Shown here: piece after piece, positions 1 to 9,161 of the stretch
Layout of the letters: every line of letters begins with the position of its first letter
Numbering within the stretch: position 1 is the stretch's first letter
Assembly: GCA_014871665.1 (NCBI GenBank)
Contig: WGSL01000001.1
Span: 7,997-71,996, forward strand
Origin: Collinsella sp.
Lineage (GTDB): Bacteria; Actinomycetota; Coriobacteriia; Coriobacteriales; Coriobacteriaceae
Length of the DNA stretch: 64,000 nucleotides
Direction of reading: 5' to 3'
The notes under the pieces: generated by a model
What the model saw: the letters and a program-made list of their open reading frames with translations, nothing else
Told to the model about the DNA's origin: nothing
Databases searched by the model: none
Position numbers and translations under genes: made by a program

Positions 1-1030
1 GGACGAGTTTGGTGCGGCGCAGGTGAATCATCTCGGCGGCGATGGAGATGGCAATCTCCTCGGGGTCCTCGGCCTCGATGGCAACGCCGATCGGCAGGTG
101 CAGCTCGTCGATCTGGTCCTGCGTAAAGCCTTCCTGCTCCAGGCGGGCACGCACAAAGGCCGTCTTGCGGCGCGAACCCAGACAGCCCAGGTAGGCAGGC
201 TTGGCGTGCATGGCCTGAATCACCACGTCGATATCGGACTTGTGGCCTGCTGTGGCCACGACCACCAGGTCGCGCGGGCCGATGGGGCACTGCTCGCTCA
301 GGTTCTTGTAATCGACCAGGCGACGATCGTAGACACCGGGCACCCATTCGGGCGTCAACGTGCCGGGGCGGTCATCGCAGGCCACGACGGCAAAGCCCGC
401 CGCCGTGAGCACGCGCGCCGTCGCGGCGCCCACGTGTCCGCAGCCAAAGATGTAGGTCAGGCCCTCGGGGCAGAGCGTCTCGATGTGCGCCGCGGGAATC
501 TCAGAGGCAGCGTTGGTGTAGGTAACGTTACTCCCCTCCTCCACCAGTGAAAGCCCGGGGCAGCCCGCAATGGTATGGCGCGATGCCTCGCCATGGTACT
601 CGGCCACATCGCCCTCGAGCGCGCTCGCGATAAACGGCTCAAAGTCGATGACGAAGTCGCCGATGCGCCGATAGACCAAGACGTCGGCAATTTCCCGGAA
701 CAACGGTGCCTGGGTCGCATCCAGATGCAGATAGCACAGGCAGATGGCTCCGCCGCAGATCATGCCGGTATCGGAGTTCTCGCCGCCCATGGTGTAGCGG
801 ACCAGACGCGACTGTCCCGCACTCAGGAGCTCGCGCGCCTCATCCAGCGCAAAGAGCTCAATCTTGCCGCCGCCGATAGTGCCCGCCTGGCCACCGTCGG
901 CAAAGACAGTCATCCATGCGCCCACACCGCGCGGTGACGACCCCGCCGTGCCGGCCACGACCACCAGCTCGCACGTCTCGTCAGCACGCAGGGCGGCAAG
1001 CGCCGCATTCACAACATCGAGCTTTTCCAT
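1..1030 (-). CDS. xdhC: XdhC/CoxI-family molybdenum hydroxylase maturation protein (3' end beyond window)
   Basis: Reading the minus strand from ATG at 1030 gives about 343 open codons running off the left edge, close to the full length of XdhC proteins. Residues 50-58 are GTIGGGKIE and 91-94 are ICGG, the N-terminal XdhC/CoxI signatures. A Rossmann glycine motif GCGHVG lies at 196-201 and a GCLGSRRK motif near 280, the C-terminal XdhC domain. Family members bind and sulfurate or otherwise finish the molybdopterin cofactor before insertion into xanthine-dehydrogenase-type enzymes. The gene starts 9 nt after the yqeB stop on the same strand, so the two are probably co-transcribed. The client is likely the selenium-type xanthine dehydrogenase at 23634-26411; that link is inference. 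Confidence 0.85.
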   Translation of the reverse strand, partial: MEKLDVVNAALAALRADETCELVVVAGTAGSSPRGVGAWMTVFADGGQAGTIGGGKIELFALDEARELLSAGQSRLVRYTMGGENSDTGMICGGAICLCYLHLDATQAPLFREIADVLVYRRIGDFVIDFEPFIASALEGDVAEYHGEASRHTIAGCPGLSLVEEGSNVTYTNAASEIPAAHIETLCPEGLTYIFGCGHVGAATARVLTAAGFAVVACDDRPGTLTPEWVPGVYDRRLVDYKNLSEQCPIGPRDLVVVATAGHKSDIDVVIQAMHAKPAYLGCLGSRRKTAFVRARLEQEGFTQDQIDELHLPIGVAIEAEDPEEIAISIAAEMIHLRRTKLV

Positions 1031-1039
1031 TGCCGCCTT

Positions 1040-1834
1040 CTATCCTCTAAAGATATCGGTGAGCATAGCGAGTGCCTCGAGCACGCCGCCGCCGACCGAC
1101 GTCGCCTTGTCCGAAATGTAGTTGATATAGCTGGCATCGCCGCGCGGGTCGACATCGGCGCATTTAAAGCCCTCAGTCACCTGCACGCCGTTCGCCAAAA
1201 GCCCGCGAAGGCAGCCATCGATCTGCGTGTACATGGGCGTATCGCCCGCGTAGCCAATCACGTCTCCGGCGCGCACGATGTCGCCGATTGCGCGGTCGGA
1301 CCGAAACACGCCGGCGGCGGGGCTGTGGATAACACGCTCTTTGCCATAGCCAGCGATAATACCCGGCACGCCCGTGTTGGGCTGGGGCGAACCTTGGGTA
1401 ATGACACGGCCCAGGAAATGCCCGCGCATGGTTTCGACCACGGCGTCGCAGTCAACCGGCGCGGTGAAGCCCGGTCCCACGGCAATAACGGCAGGCGCCA
1501 TGTCGCGCGTGGTACCCAGGTTGCGCTTGGCCAGAATCGCGTCGACCACAGCCGCGGGTTTAAGCTCATCGAGCATCTTGGCCTGAGGGTCCACCACCAC
1601 GGCGACATCCCCCGCTTGGGTAATCTCGAGCGCCTCAGCCGGCGTCTGCGCCAAGCGGGCGCGAATGCCCTCGACCTCGACCTCGCCCAAGCGAATGGCC
1701 TCGCAAAAACTGATTGTGCGACGGATGCACGTGGGAACCGCGATATCGGCCATGACGACCGACACGCCGGCGCGCACCAAACGGGCAGCGACACCCGTGG
1801 CGATATCGCCGGCGCCGCGAACATAAACGAGCAT
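1040..1834 (-). CDS. yqeB: YqeB: selenium-dependent molybdenum cofactor biosynthesis protein
   Basis: 264 aa. The N-terminus has a Rossmann-like RGAGDIATGVAARL (residues 6-19), the hallmark of the EF2563/YqeB family. Genes of this family occur with selenium-dependent molybdenum hydroxylases and are thought to help build or insert the selenium-containing Mo cofactor. GGAGG about 10 nt upstream supports the start at 1834. It precedes xdhC on the minus strand and is divergent from yqeC with about 100 bp between them. That spacer carries a small palindrome, AGCGGT-tcg-ACCGCT at 1876-1890, which could serve both promoters. No selenocysteine codon is needed to read this frame. Confidence 0.85.
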   Translation of the reverse strand: MLVYVRGAGDIATGVAARLVRAGVSVVMADIAVPTCIRRTISFCEAIRLGEVEVEGIRARLAQTPAEALEITQAGDVAVVVDPQAKMLDELKPAAVVDAILAKRNLGTTRDMAPAVIAVGPGFTAPVDCDAVVETMRGHFLGRVITQGSPQPNTGVPGIIAGYGKERVIHSPAAGVFRSDRAIGDIVRAGDVIGYAGDTPMYTQIDGCLRGLLANGVQVTEGFKCADVDPRGDASYINYISDKATSVGGGVLEALAMLTDIFRG

Positions 1835-1875
1835 TCCCGGGGCACCTCCCTGTGCTACGGTTTGAGCAGAGCAAA

Positions 1876-1890
1876 AGCGGTTCGACCGCT
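1876..1890. promoter_or_regulatory. Palindrome in the divergent yqeB/yqeC spacer
   Basis: A 6-3-6 palindrome (AGCGGT tcg ACCGCT) lies in the 102-bp divergent spacer, followed by an AT-rich run containing TATTAT near 1916. Position suggests an operator, but no regulator is assigned. Confidence 0.25.
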
Positions 1891-1936
1891 ACTCTGATGA
1901 TTATTTATTATCACAGTATTATACGGCGGTGAACAG

Positions 1937-2671
1937 ATGGAAACGGTTAGCGGCAATCTTGCCTCGGCGCTCAGGATCGAGCCGGACATTACCGCGATTA
2001 TCGGCAGCGGTGGCAAGTCGACCTTGCTAAAGACACTCGGCCTTGAGCTTATGCGCGCTGGCGGCCGCGTGCTCCTCTGCACCACCACGCGCATGTTCCC
2101 CGTCGCCGGTGTGCCGTGGGACGGGTCGGGCCGTCGCCTGGACGCCGCGCCTTGGAAGCCGGGTGCCCCACACGCCCTAGGCTGCACCTGCGAGGCCTGC
2201 GCGGGGCTTGTGCGGGGAAGCATCTGCCAGGCAGGCGTCTTGGACCCCCAGACGGGCAAGCTCTCCTCCCCTGCCGAGCCGCTCGACCAGCTGGCGCAGC
2301 GCTTTGACTACGTCCTGGCCGAGGCGGATGGCAGCAAGCGGCTCCCGCTCAAGGCGCACGCCCCGTGGGAGCCGGTCGTTCCCGCCGGCACGGTCAACGT
2401 CATCTGGCTCGTCGGCGCCTCGGGACTCAGCAAGCCCATCAACGAAGCCGTCCACCGCCCCGAGCTCTTTTGCGAGCGTTGCGGCTGCGAGCCCACCGAC
2501 ACTGCCACCCCAGAGCGCGTCGCCATGGTGCTCAATGCCGAGCTGCGGATGCTGAACCTCAACAATGCCCGCATCATGCTCAACCAAGTCGACACGCTTG
2601 CCGACCCCACGATGGCCGACCGCTTCGAGGCAGCCCTCGGCCGCCCCGTCGTCGCCAGCAGCCTCAAATAG
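1937..2671 (+). CDS. yqeC: YqeC: P-loop selenium-dependent hydroxylase accessory protein
   Basis: 244 aa. A P-loop GSGGKST at residues 23-29 and the family segment LAEADGSKRLPLKAH at 128-142 identify YqeC, a putative nucleotide-binding protein that accompanies selenium-dependent molybdenum hydroxylases. Its exact reaction is unknown. Two extra cysteine clusters are visible: C83, C85, C88 and C179, C182, C184. Together they could bind a metal or an Fe-S cluster. The gene points away from yqeB/xdhC and converges with hyuA; a 69-bp hairpin separates their 3' ends. The Shine-Dalgarno sequence is weak (GGCGG), so the start is the first ATG that gives the complete P-loop domain. Confidence 0.85.
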   Translation: METVSGNLASALRIEPDITAIIGSGGKSTLLKTLGLELMRAGGRVLLCTTTRMFPVAGVPWDGSGRRLDAAPWKPGAPHALGCTCEACAGLVRGSICQAGVLDPQTGKLSSPAEPLDQLAQRFDYVLAEADGSKRLPLKAHAPWEPVVPAGTVNVIWLVGASGLSKPINEAVHRPELFCERCGCEPTDTATPERVAMVLNAELRMLNLNNARIMLNQVDTLADPTMADRFEAALGRPVVASSLK

Positions 2672-2686
2672 CCGGCCCCATCTCGT

Positions 2687-2755
2687 CAGTTGCGGTGAAA
2701 TACGGACTGTTTGGCCGCCTAACGGCCGCAAACAGTCCGTATTCCACCGCAACTG
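2687..2755. terminator. 69-bp near-perfect inverted repeat between convergent yqeC and hyuA
   Basis: Arms of about 30 nt (outer halves CAGTTGCGGTG and CACCGCAACTG, inner core ATACGGACTGTTTG) face each other around a short GC-rich loop. It sits exactly between two convergent stop codons, so a bidirectional transcription terminator is likely. There is no long T-run, and it also resembles the palindromic spacer elements seen elsewhere in this window. Confidence 0.5.
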
Positions 2756-2781
2756 CGGAGGGGAATCCGGTGATCTTCCTG

Positions 2782-4149
2782 TTAGCGGGGGACGTAGCGG
2801 CCGGGTTGGGCTCCGGTGGGCTCGCCATCGCGCGCCACCAGCACACCGTTGACGTAGACGGCCTTGGCGCGGCCATGTGCCTCAAAGCCCTCGAGCGGCG
2901 TGTAGTCCACAGCCTGATGCTGCGTCGCCGCGCTAATGGTCCAGCGTGCCTGGGGATCCCACACGCACACGTCGGCATCGGAGCCCTCGGCAAGACAGCC
3001 CTTGCGCGGATACATGCCAAAGACGCGCGCCGGGTTCTCGCTCATCAAGCGGCACAAATCCTCGGGTCCCAGCTGTCCCTCAAAGCTCGTGGCAATCGCG
3101 ACGGGACGATGCTCCACGCCGGGCCCACCGTTGGGAATCGCGCGGAAATCGTCGCGCCCGCGGTCCTTTTGCCCGTGCAGGTTAAAGCTGCAATGATCGG
3201 TCGCAATAGTATCGATCTCGCCGGCCACAAGTGCCTCGCGCAGGGCTGCACGGTCGCCGGCATGGCGCAGCGGCGGGCTCATCACGTACTTGGCACCCGC
3301 AAAGCCGTCCTCGCCCTGCTCCAAGTAGCAAGTATCGTCGAGCATCAGATACTGAGGGCAGGTCTCGACATAGATGTTCTTCTGCCCGCGCGCTTTGGCA
3401 GCGCGAATGGCCTCGAGCCCCAGCCTGGTCGAAAGGTGCACCACGTTGACCGGAGCGTCCCCGGCCAAGTGCGCCAGATACAGCAGACGGCTCACGGCCT
3501 CGGCCTCGCACACATCCGGACGGCTGAGCGCATGGCCCTCGGGCCCGTGGATGCCCTGCTCAAACACGCGCTTCTGCAGCTCATTCACCAGCGTACCGTT
3601 CTCGCAATGCACGCACAGGATACCGCCCAGGTGCTTGAGCTCCTCCAGCACCTCGAGTGTCTCGGCATCGTCCAAGCGCAGGTGGTCGTAGGCAAAGTAG
3701 GTCTTAAACGACGAAACGCCCGCCTCGCGCATAGCCGTGAGATCGGCGCGGTTGCGCTCATTCCACTCGGCGAGTGCCATATGAAAAGCGTAGTTTGCCG
3801 TGCAGGTGCCGTCGGCGCGGTGGTGCCACTCGGCAAGGGCATCGGGCATGGTCACGCCGCGGTCGGCCGTGGCGTAGTCCACGATGGTCGTCGTACCGCC
3901 GCAGGCAGCCGCACGCGTGCCGGTTTCAAAGCTATCGGCTGTCCAATCCATGCCAGTCCAGCACTGCATGTGCGTGTGGCCGTCGATAAAGCCGGGAAAC
4001 ACCCAGCAGCCCGCGGCGTCCTCGACGGTATCGCCCTCGGCCGGTTCAATCGCCGCGGCAATCCGCACGATCTTGTCGCCCTCCATGGCAAGATCGGCGC
4101 GGCGAAGCCCCTGGGGCGTCACGAGCGCGCCGTTTTTGATGATGATCAT
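2782..4149 (-). CDS. hyuA: Dihydropyrimidinase / hydantoinase-family amidohydrolase
   Basis: 455 aa, normal for D-hydantoinases. Metal-binding residues of the amidohydrolase fold are in place: GHTH (H58, H60), the carboxylated lysine in SSFKTY (K149), VHCEN (H181), VVHLS (H238) and ATDHC (D318). The family hydrolyses cyclic amides such as dihydropyrimidines or hydantoins. In the selenium-linked purine cluster, the HyuA homolog is thought to open a ring intermediate derived from urate or xanthine. AAGGAG sits 5 nt before the ATG. The gene lies 8 nt after the mocA-like stop on the same strand, so it is probably the second gene of a two-gene unit. Confidence 0.88.
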   Translation of the reverse strand: MIIIKNGALVTPQGLRRADLAMEGDKIVRIAAAIEPAEGDTVEDAAGCWVFPGFIDGHTHMQCWTGMDWTADSFETGTRAAACGGTTTIVDYATADRGVTMPDALAEWHHRADGTCTANYAFHMALAEWNERNRADLTAMREAGVSSFKTYFAYDHLRLDDAETLEVLEELKHLGGILCVHCENGTLVNELQKRVFEQGIHGPEGHALSRPDVCEAEAVSRLLYLAHLAGDAPVNVVHLSTRLGLEAIRAAKARGQKNIYVETCPQYLMLDDTCYLEQGEDGFAGAKYVMSPPLRHAGDRAALREALVAGEIDTIATDHCSFNLHGQKDRGRDDFRAIPNGGPGVEHRPVAIATSFEGQLGPEDLCRLMSENPARVFGMYPRKGCLAEGSDADVCVWDPQARWTISAATQHQAVDYTPLEGFEAHGRAKAVYVNGVLVARDGEPTGAQPGRYVPR

Positions 4150-4157
4150 GTTGCTCC

Positions 4158-4772
4158 TTATTGATTAATACAGTTGGCCACGCGATCAAAATACGAGCAG
4201 GCGGCAATATGCTCCGTTATGCGTCGCTGTCCCTTGACGGTGTCGACGTCCCACAGCTCGTAGGCACGCGCCTCGACCAGCGCAACGTCGACGCGACCTT
4301 TGAGAATCGAGCCCCCGCCGTCCTTGCCCTCAAGACACATAAGTGCATCGAACAGTTCCGCCGGAAAGAGCACCGGGCTCGAAGGCTCACCGTTGCACGC
4401 AAGACGCACCGGATGCTTGCGGCCACGCTCGTCAAATGCGCGAACCATGGCATCAAAAGAATCCGAACTCACGAGCGGCTGGTCGCCCGGCAAAAAGAGG
4501 CAACCTTTCCAGTTGCGTTCGACTCCCCATGAAAGGCCCGCACGGACGCTTTCGCTGCGCAGCCCGCCATCGTGCAGCACGCACGGGCAATGCTTGTCCT
4601 CGCAAATCTGGGCGACCTCGGGCCAACGCGTCGAAACCACGACGTCAAAGCCCCGGGGAACCGAATCGATGGTCCGGGCAATCAGCGGCTCGCCATAGAT
4701 ATCGGCAAGCATCTTGTTAGAGCCAAACCGCTTGCCCTCGCCCGAAGCCATAATGACGCATCCAAGTTTCAT
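4158..4772 (-). CDS. mocA: MobA-like NTP transferase (YgfJ/MocA type), Mo-cofactor nucleotidylation
   Basis: 204 aa from the ATG at 4772, preceded by a G-rich Shine-Dalgarno. The NTP-transferase signature ASGEGKRFGSNKM is at the N-terminus and LPGDQPLVS follows near residue 95. The family transfers CMP or GMP to molybdopterin; MocA makes the cytosine dinucleotide form used by xanthine-dehydrogenase-type enzymes. E. coli YgfJ, a relative, sits in the equivalent selenium/purine cluster. An in-frame upstream extension to 4826 exists, but it lacks the motif context and a good ribosome site. The gene is followed closely by hyuA. Confidence 0.8.
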   Translation of the reverse strand: MKLGCVIMASGEGKRFGSNKMLADIYGEPLIARTIDSVPRGFDVVVSTRWPEVAQICEDKHCPCVLHDGGLRSESVRAGLSWGVERNWKGCLFLPGDQPLVSSDSFDAMVRAFDERGRKHPVRLACNGEPSSPVLFPAELFDALMCLEGKDGGGSILKGRVDVALVEARAYELWDVDTVKGQRRITEHIAACSYFDRVANCINQ

Positions 4773-4859
4773 GGTGATACCCCCCCTGAAACCATCGTAC
4801 CCATAACTCGCGCCGCGGGCATCCACATCGAAAGCGCTTATCCTGCACGCCCGCGATGC

Positions 4860-4903
4860 AAAAAGGGGGGCACCCCGCCGGTTGGCAGAGCGCCCCCTTT
4901 ACA
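4860..4903 (-). terminator. Rho-independent terminator after ygeW
   Basis: On the minus strand AAAGGGGGCGC pairs with GTGCCCCCCTTTTT, giving a GC-rich stem followed by five T. It lies just beyond the ygeW stop at 4924 and before the mocA start. Confidence 0.65.
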
Positions 4904-4923
4904 TGGCTTACCTCAACCCGGCT

Positions 4924-6126
4924 TTAGACCTGGAGCCAACGGGCGGTGTTGCGCTCGTCGAGGGCCTTGAGGGTAGCGGCGGGATCGGCAACCTTCTGCA
5001 GGAACATCATGGCAGCGATGGCGTACGGCTTGTAGCTGGCCTCCTTGTACATGCCCACGCGGTGCATGTCGAAGACGTCGGCGTTGACCTCGCCGTGCTC
5101 GCAGGAGACACCGGAGATGTCGGCGGGCAGCGGGTGCATAAAGATGGTGTCCTGGCCGTTGGCAGTCTTCTCCATGAGCTCGGTCGTGGAGCACCAGTCC
5201 TGATGGGTAGCGTTCTGGGCGAGCAGCTCCTTCTCGAGCGCTGCGATGCCGGCGTCGTCGCCCTCAGCGTACAGGTTGGTACGCTTCTCCATGGCGGCAA
5301 ACGGAGCCCAGCTCTTGGGGATCACGATGTCGGCGCCCTCGAAGGCCTCGGCCATGGTGTTGACCTGCTTAAAGGTGGTGCCGGACTCGGCGGCATAGCC
5401 CTTGGCGCGCTCGACGACCTCGGGCATGAGGTCGTAGCCCTCGGGGTGGGCCAGGGTGACGTCCATGCCAAAGCGGGGCAGCAGGCTGATCAGCGACTGC
5501 GGGCAGGACAGCGGCTTGCCGTAAGAGGGCGAATAGGCCCAGGTAACGGCAACCTTCTTGCCCTTGAGGTTCTCGAGGCCGCCAAACTCGTTGATGAGGT
5601 AGAGCATGTCGGCAGAGGACTGCGTGGGGTGATCGGAGTCGGACTGCAGGGAGATGAGCGTGGGACGGTGATCCAGAACGCCGTCCTCGTAAGCCTGCTG
5701 GACAGACTCGGAGACCTCGGCCATGTAGGCGTCGCCCTTGCCGATGTACATGTCGTCGCGGATGCCGATGACGTCGGCCATGAAGGAGATCATGGTAGCG
5801 GTCTCGCGGACGGTCTCGCCGTGGGCGATCTGGGACTTCTTCTCGTCCAGGTCCTGCAGCTCAAGGCCGAGCAGGTTGGCGGCCTTAGAGAAGGAGAAGC
5901 GCGTACGGGTGGAGTTGTCGCGGAACAGGGAGACGGCCAGGCCCGAGTCGAAGATCTTGGACGAAACGTTGTTCTCACGCAGCTCGCGCAGGGCGTCGGC
6001 GACGATGTAGAGAGCCTTGAGCTCATCGGTGGTCTTGTCCCAGGTGTGCAGGAAGTCGCTGCCGTACATGTCCTTAAAATCGAGGCCGTTCAGCTGCTCG
6101 ACGAGCTCGGTAAACTTAGCGTCCAT
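4924..6126 (-). CDS. ygeW: YgeW: knotted carbamoyltransferase-family protein of purine degradation
   Basis: 400 aa from ATG 6126 (AGAAAGGA upstream). Carbamoyltransferase motifs are present: DNSTRTRFSF for the carbamoyl-phosphate pocket, HPTQSSAD, and HPLPADI near the C-terminus. YgeW belongs to the knotted branch of the aspartate/ornithine carbamoyltransferase superfamily. It is encoded with ygeX, ygeY, hyuA, ssnA and ygfK in urate-degrading gut bacteria, where it probably cleaves a carbamoylated intermediate. Two hundred bases separate it from ygeY upstream. In that gap I see a G/C-rich stretch near 6280-6310 but no gene. Residues upstream of 6126 are open but arginine-rich and unlike the family. 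Confidence 0.88.
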   Translation of the reverse strand: MDAKFTELVEQLNGLDFKDMYGSDFLHTWDKTTDELKALYIVADALRELRENNVSSKIFDSGLAVSLFRDNSTRTRFSFSKAANLLGLELQDLDEKKSQIAHGETVRETATMISFMADVIGIRDDMYIGKGDAYMAEVSESVQQAYEDGVLDHRPTLISLQSDSDHPTQSSADMLYLINEFGGLENLKGKKVAVTWAYSPSYGKPLSCPQSLISLLPRFGMDVTLAHPEGYDLMPEVVERAKGYAAESGTTFKQVNTMAEAFEGADIVIPKSWAPFAAMEKRTNLYAEGDDAGIAALEKELLAQNATHQDWCSTTELMEKTANGQDTIFMHPLPADISGVSCEHGEVNADVFDMHRVGMYKEASYKPYAIAAMMFLQKVADPAATLKALDERNTARWLQV

Positions 6127-6328
6127 GGAAATGTCCTTTCTAAAGATGAAACGATCGCAATGAGTAGATGTGCTCCGGCATGCGCGTGTGGCTAGAACAT
6201 GCAGAGCACCATGACGAGGACCCGCCACCGTTGAGGAAGCATGGGAGATAACGACCGCGGGCCCCAAGTCAACAGGGGGGTGCCGGGGACACGAGCAGCC
6301 CCCGGCTCAACAAAATCGAGGAATGGGA

Positions 6329-7714
6329 CTAATCGATCTTGTTGTTGGTCAGACCGGCGCGGAACACGGTGGCGTCGCCATCGGCCTTGCTCGGATCGTA
6401 GAGGTTCAGGGCAGCCACGTACATGGCAGCAGCGGTGACCAGGTCGTCCTTGTAGGTGACCTCGTTGGGAGCGTGAGCCTGAGACTCGGCACCCGGGCCA
6501 AAGCCCACGCAGGGGATACCGTAGCGGCCCTGGATGGAGACGCAGTTCGTGGAGAAGGTCCACTTGTCGCACAGCGGGCGACCGGTGCGCTTGTCCATGC
6601 TGGGCTCGCAGCCGATGCGCTCGTCACCAAACATGGCCTTGTGGGCGTCGACGAGGGCCTTGACGTGCGGAGCGGTCTCCTTGTTGATCCACGTGGGGAA
6701 GTAAGCCTCGGTCTCGTAAACCTCGCCGGTCCAGGACGGACGGTCGTACATGTACATGGAGACCTTCACGTCGTCGCCGTACTTCTTGGCAGCCGGCAGG
6801 TTGCGGATCTCGTCCAGGCAGGACTCCCAGGTCTCGCCGGCGGTCATGCGACGGTCGATGGAGATGGCGCAGGAGTCAGCGACAGCGCAGCGGCTGGGGC
6901 TGGTGTAGAAGATCTGGCTGACGGTGCAGGTGCCACGGCCCAGGAAGCGAGCATCCTCGTAGTGCTCGGGGTTGTACTTGGAGTCGAGCATCTTGACGAG
7001 GCCCTTGATGTCGGTCGACTCGTCGCAGCCGTTGTTGTTGAGGGCGCGGACGTCGGCGATGATGTCGGCCATCTTGTAGATGGCGTTGTCGCCGCGGTCG
7101 GGAGCGGAGCCGTGGCAGGAGGTGCCGTGAACGTCGACGCGGATCTCCATGCGGCCGCGGTGACCGCGGTAGATGCCGCCGTCGGTAGGCTCGGTGGAAA
7201 TGACGAACTCGGGCTTAATGCCGTCCTTGTTGTAGATGTACTGCCAGCACATACCGTCGCAGTCCTCTTCCTGGACGGTGCCGACGACCATGATCTTATA
7301 GCCCTCGGGGATGAGGCCCATGTCCTTCATCATCTTGGCAGCGTAGGTAGCGGAAGCCATGCCGCCCTCCTGGTCAGAGCCACCGCGGCCGTAGATGATC
7401 TCGTCGGTCTCGTAGCCCTCGTAGGGATCGGCATCCCAGTTCTCGATGTTGCCGATGCCGACGGTGTCGATGTGGGAGTCGATGGCGATGATCTTGTCGC
7501 CCTCGCCCATAAAGCCCATAACGTTGCCCAGGCCGTCGACCTTGACCTCGTCATAGCCAAGGCTCTCCATCTCGGCCTTGATGCAGGCGACAACCTCGCC
7601 CTCCTCGCAAGACTCAGAGGGATGCGAGATCATAGCGCGCAGGAAGCGAGTCATATCAGCACGATGAGACTCAGCAGCAGCCTTGATAGCGTCGAAATCG
7701 AGTTCTTTAGCCAT
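6329..7714 (-). CDS. ygeY: YgeY: M20-family selenium-metabolism-linked hydrolase
   Basis: 461 aa. M20 peptidase/deacylase metal motifs are visible: DSHIDTVG, the [10 protein letters not shown] segment, and the EEDCDG acidic pair. YgeY is a conserved member of the selenium-linked purine cluster and probably hydrolyses an amide intermediate. AAAGG precedes the ATG at 7714 by about 9 nt. It follows dpaL by 74 bp on the same strand, consistent with an operon dpaL-ygeY-ygeW. Cytoplasmic; no signal peptide. Confidence 0.88.
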   Translation of the reverse strand: MAKELDFDAIKAAAESHRADMTRFLRAMISHPSESCEEGEVVACIKAEMESLGYDEVKVDGLGNVMGFMGEGDKIIAIDSHIDTVGIGNIENWDADPYEGYETDEIIYGRGGSDQEGGMASATYAAKMMKDMGLIPEGYKIMVVGTVQEEDCDGMCWQYIYNKDGIKPEFVISTEPTDGGIYRGHRGRMEIRVDVHGTSCHGSAPDRGDNAIYKMADIIADVRALNNNGCDESTDIKGLVKMLDSKYNPEHYEDARFLGRGTCTVSQIFYTSPSRCAVADSCAISIDRRMTAGETWESCLDEIRNLPAAKKYGDDVKVSMYMYDRPSWTGEVYETEAYFPTWINKETAPHVKALVDAHKAMFGDERIGCEPSMDKRTGRPLCDKWTFSTNCVSIQGRYGIPCVGFGPGAESQAHAPNEVTYKDDLVTAAAMYVAALNLYDPSKADGDATVFRAGLTNNKID

Positions 7715-7788
7715 TGTTCATAACCTTTCAAACGAAGGAATCTACCTGTGAGGTGGCGGAGCGATACCTATTTACTCCGCCCCAACGA

Positions 7789-9003
7789 TTAGCAAGTGGG
7801 GTATTCGCCTTCCCAGACGATGCGACGGTACTGATCCGGATCCGTGTCGCCCTCGGTGGAGAAGCAGAGCACGGAGCTCGTCTTGTCCAGGCCGATGAGC
7901 TCCTTGAGCTCGGCGTACTCGGGATCGAGCATGAGGGTCTCGACCAGGCCGGTGGTCACAGCGCCGGACTCGCCGGAGATGACGCGCGGGTCGCCCTTCT
8001 CGGGAGCGCCCAGGGTGCGCATGCCGCGAGCGGTGACCCAGTCGGGGCAGGACACAAAGGCAGTGACGTGGTTGCGCAGGATATCCCAGCCCAGGATGTT
8101 GGGCTCGCCGCAGCACAGGCCGGCCATGATGGAGGGCATGTCGCCGTCCACGATGCGCGGGTCGCCGTCGCCGGCGGCAGCGCCCTTGTACAGGCAGGCG
8201 GCAGGAGCGCACTCGACCACGACAAAGGTGGGCGGGTTATCGGGATACAGATTGGTGAAGTAGCCCACCACGGCGCCGGCGAGCGAACCCACGCCAGCCT
8301 GGACAAACACGTGCGTCGGGCGGTTGATGGCCATCTCGCGCAGCTGCTCGGCAGCCTCGGAAGCCATGGTGCCGTAGCCCTCCATGATCCAGGACGGGAT
8401 CTTCTCGTAGCCCTCCCAGGCGGTGTCCTGAACGATGACGCCGCGCTCGCAGGCGTCGGCCTCGGCGGCGGCCATGCGCACGCACTCGTCGTAGTTGACC
8501 TCTTCGATGGTCACCGTTGCGCCCTCGGCGGCGATGTTATCGAAGCGGGGCTTAGTGGAACCCTTGGGCATGTGAACGACGGCCTTCTGGCCCAGCTTGT
8601 TGGCAGCCCATGCCACGCCGCGGCCATGGTTACCGTCGGTGGCGGTAAAGAAGGTGGCCTGGCCAAAGTCCTCGGCCAGCTGATCGGAGGTCAGGTAATC
8701 GAAGGTGCAGTCGGCAACGTCCTTGCCGGTCTCGTCGGCAATGTAGTTGGCCATGGCAAACGAGCCGCCCAGGACCTTAAAGGCGTTGAGGCCAAAGCGA
8801 TAGCTCTCGTCCTTAACGCACAGGTTGGACAGACCCAAGCGCGCAGCCTGACCGTCCAGGCGGGCAAGCGGGGTGACGGTATATTGAGGGAACGACTGGT
8901 GGAAGGCGCGGGCCTTCTTCACGTGGTCGAGGCTCATGATTCCCAAGTGCTTGTCATCGCTCTTGGGCATCGTGTTGCCCGCCCACTGGATCTTATCGGC
9001 CAT
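7789..9003 (-). CDS. dpaL: 2,3-Diaminopropionate ammonia-lyase
   Basis: 404 aa, matching E. coli YgeX/DpaL. A fold-type II PLP enzyme: the Schiff-base lysine lies in SYRFGLNAFK, the substrate loop in TDGNHGRGVAWAA, and the phosphate-binding glycine loop in GVGSLAGAVVGYF. DpaL converts diaminopropionate to pyruvate and ammonia, the step that feeds carbon from purine breakdown into pyruvate. It is the first gene of the minus-strand operon and faces a YheO-type regulator across a 277-bp spacer holding paired operator-like sites. The reaction releases an enamine, which fits the RidA gene at 34142-34519. Confidence 0.9.
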   Translation of the reverse strand: MADKIQWAGNTMPKSDDKHLGIMSLDHVKKARAFHQSFPQYTVTPLARLDGQAARLGLSNLCVKDESYRFGLNAFKVLGGSFAMANYIADETGKDVADCTFDYLTSDQLAEDFGQATFFTATDGNHGRGVAWAANKLGQKAVVHMPKGSTKPRFDNIAAEGATVTIEEVNYDECVRMAAAEADACERGVIVQDTAWEGYEKIPSWIMEGYGTMASEAAEQLREMAINRPTHVFVQAGVGSLAGAVVGYFTNLYPDNPPTFVVVECAPAACLYKGAAAGDGDPRIVDGDMPSIMAGLCCGEPNILGWDILRNHVTAFVSCPDWVTARGMRTLGAPEKGDPRVISGESGAVTTGLVETLMLDPEYAELKELIGLDKTSSVLCFSTEGDTDPDQYRRIVWEGEYPTC

Positions 9004-9095
9004 ACGGTGAACTCCTTAAGTCCTCTCTTGCCGGCCCCCGCATACGCGTTTCAGCCCATTCCCATTCATGCGACTGAACTTTTATGTGGATGCCA

Positions 9096-9161
9096 AACAA
9101 AAAGTTTGTTAGCACTGTTCTATCACACTTTTTGATTGGCATACCTAACGAATTGTTTGTT
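9096..9161. promoter_or_regulatory. Paired operator-like half-palindromes between dpaL and its divergent regulator
   Basis: AACAAAAAGTTTGTT (9096-9110) and AACGAATTGTTTGTT (9147-9161) are two related 15-mers with 6-3-6 symmetry, 51 bp (about five helix turns) apart. They lie in the divergent spacer between dpaL and the YheO-type gene. That is the expected place for operators of the neighbouring regulator. Binding is inference. Confidence 0.4.

Noticed and set aside
2365..4164. 599-codon plus-strand open frame opposite hyuA
   Set aside because: Overlaps yqeC out of frame, crosses the intergenic palindrome and shadows a well-defined hydantoinase.
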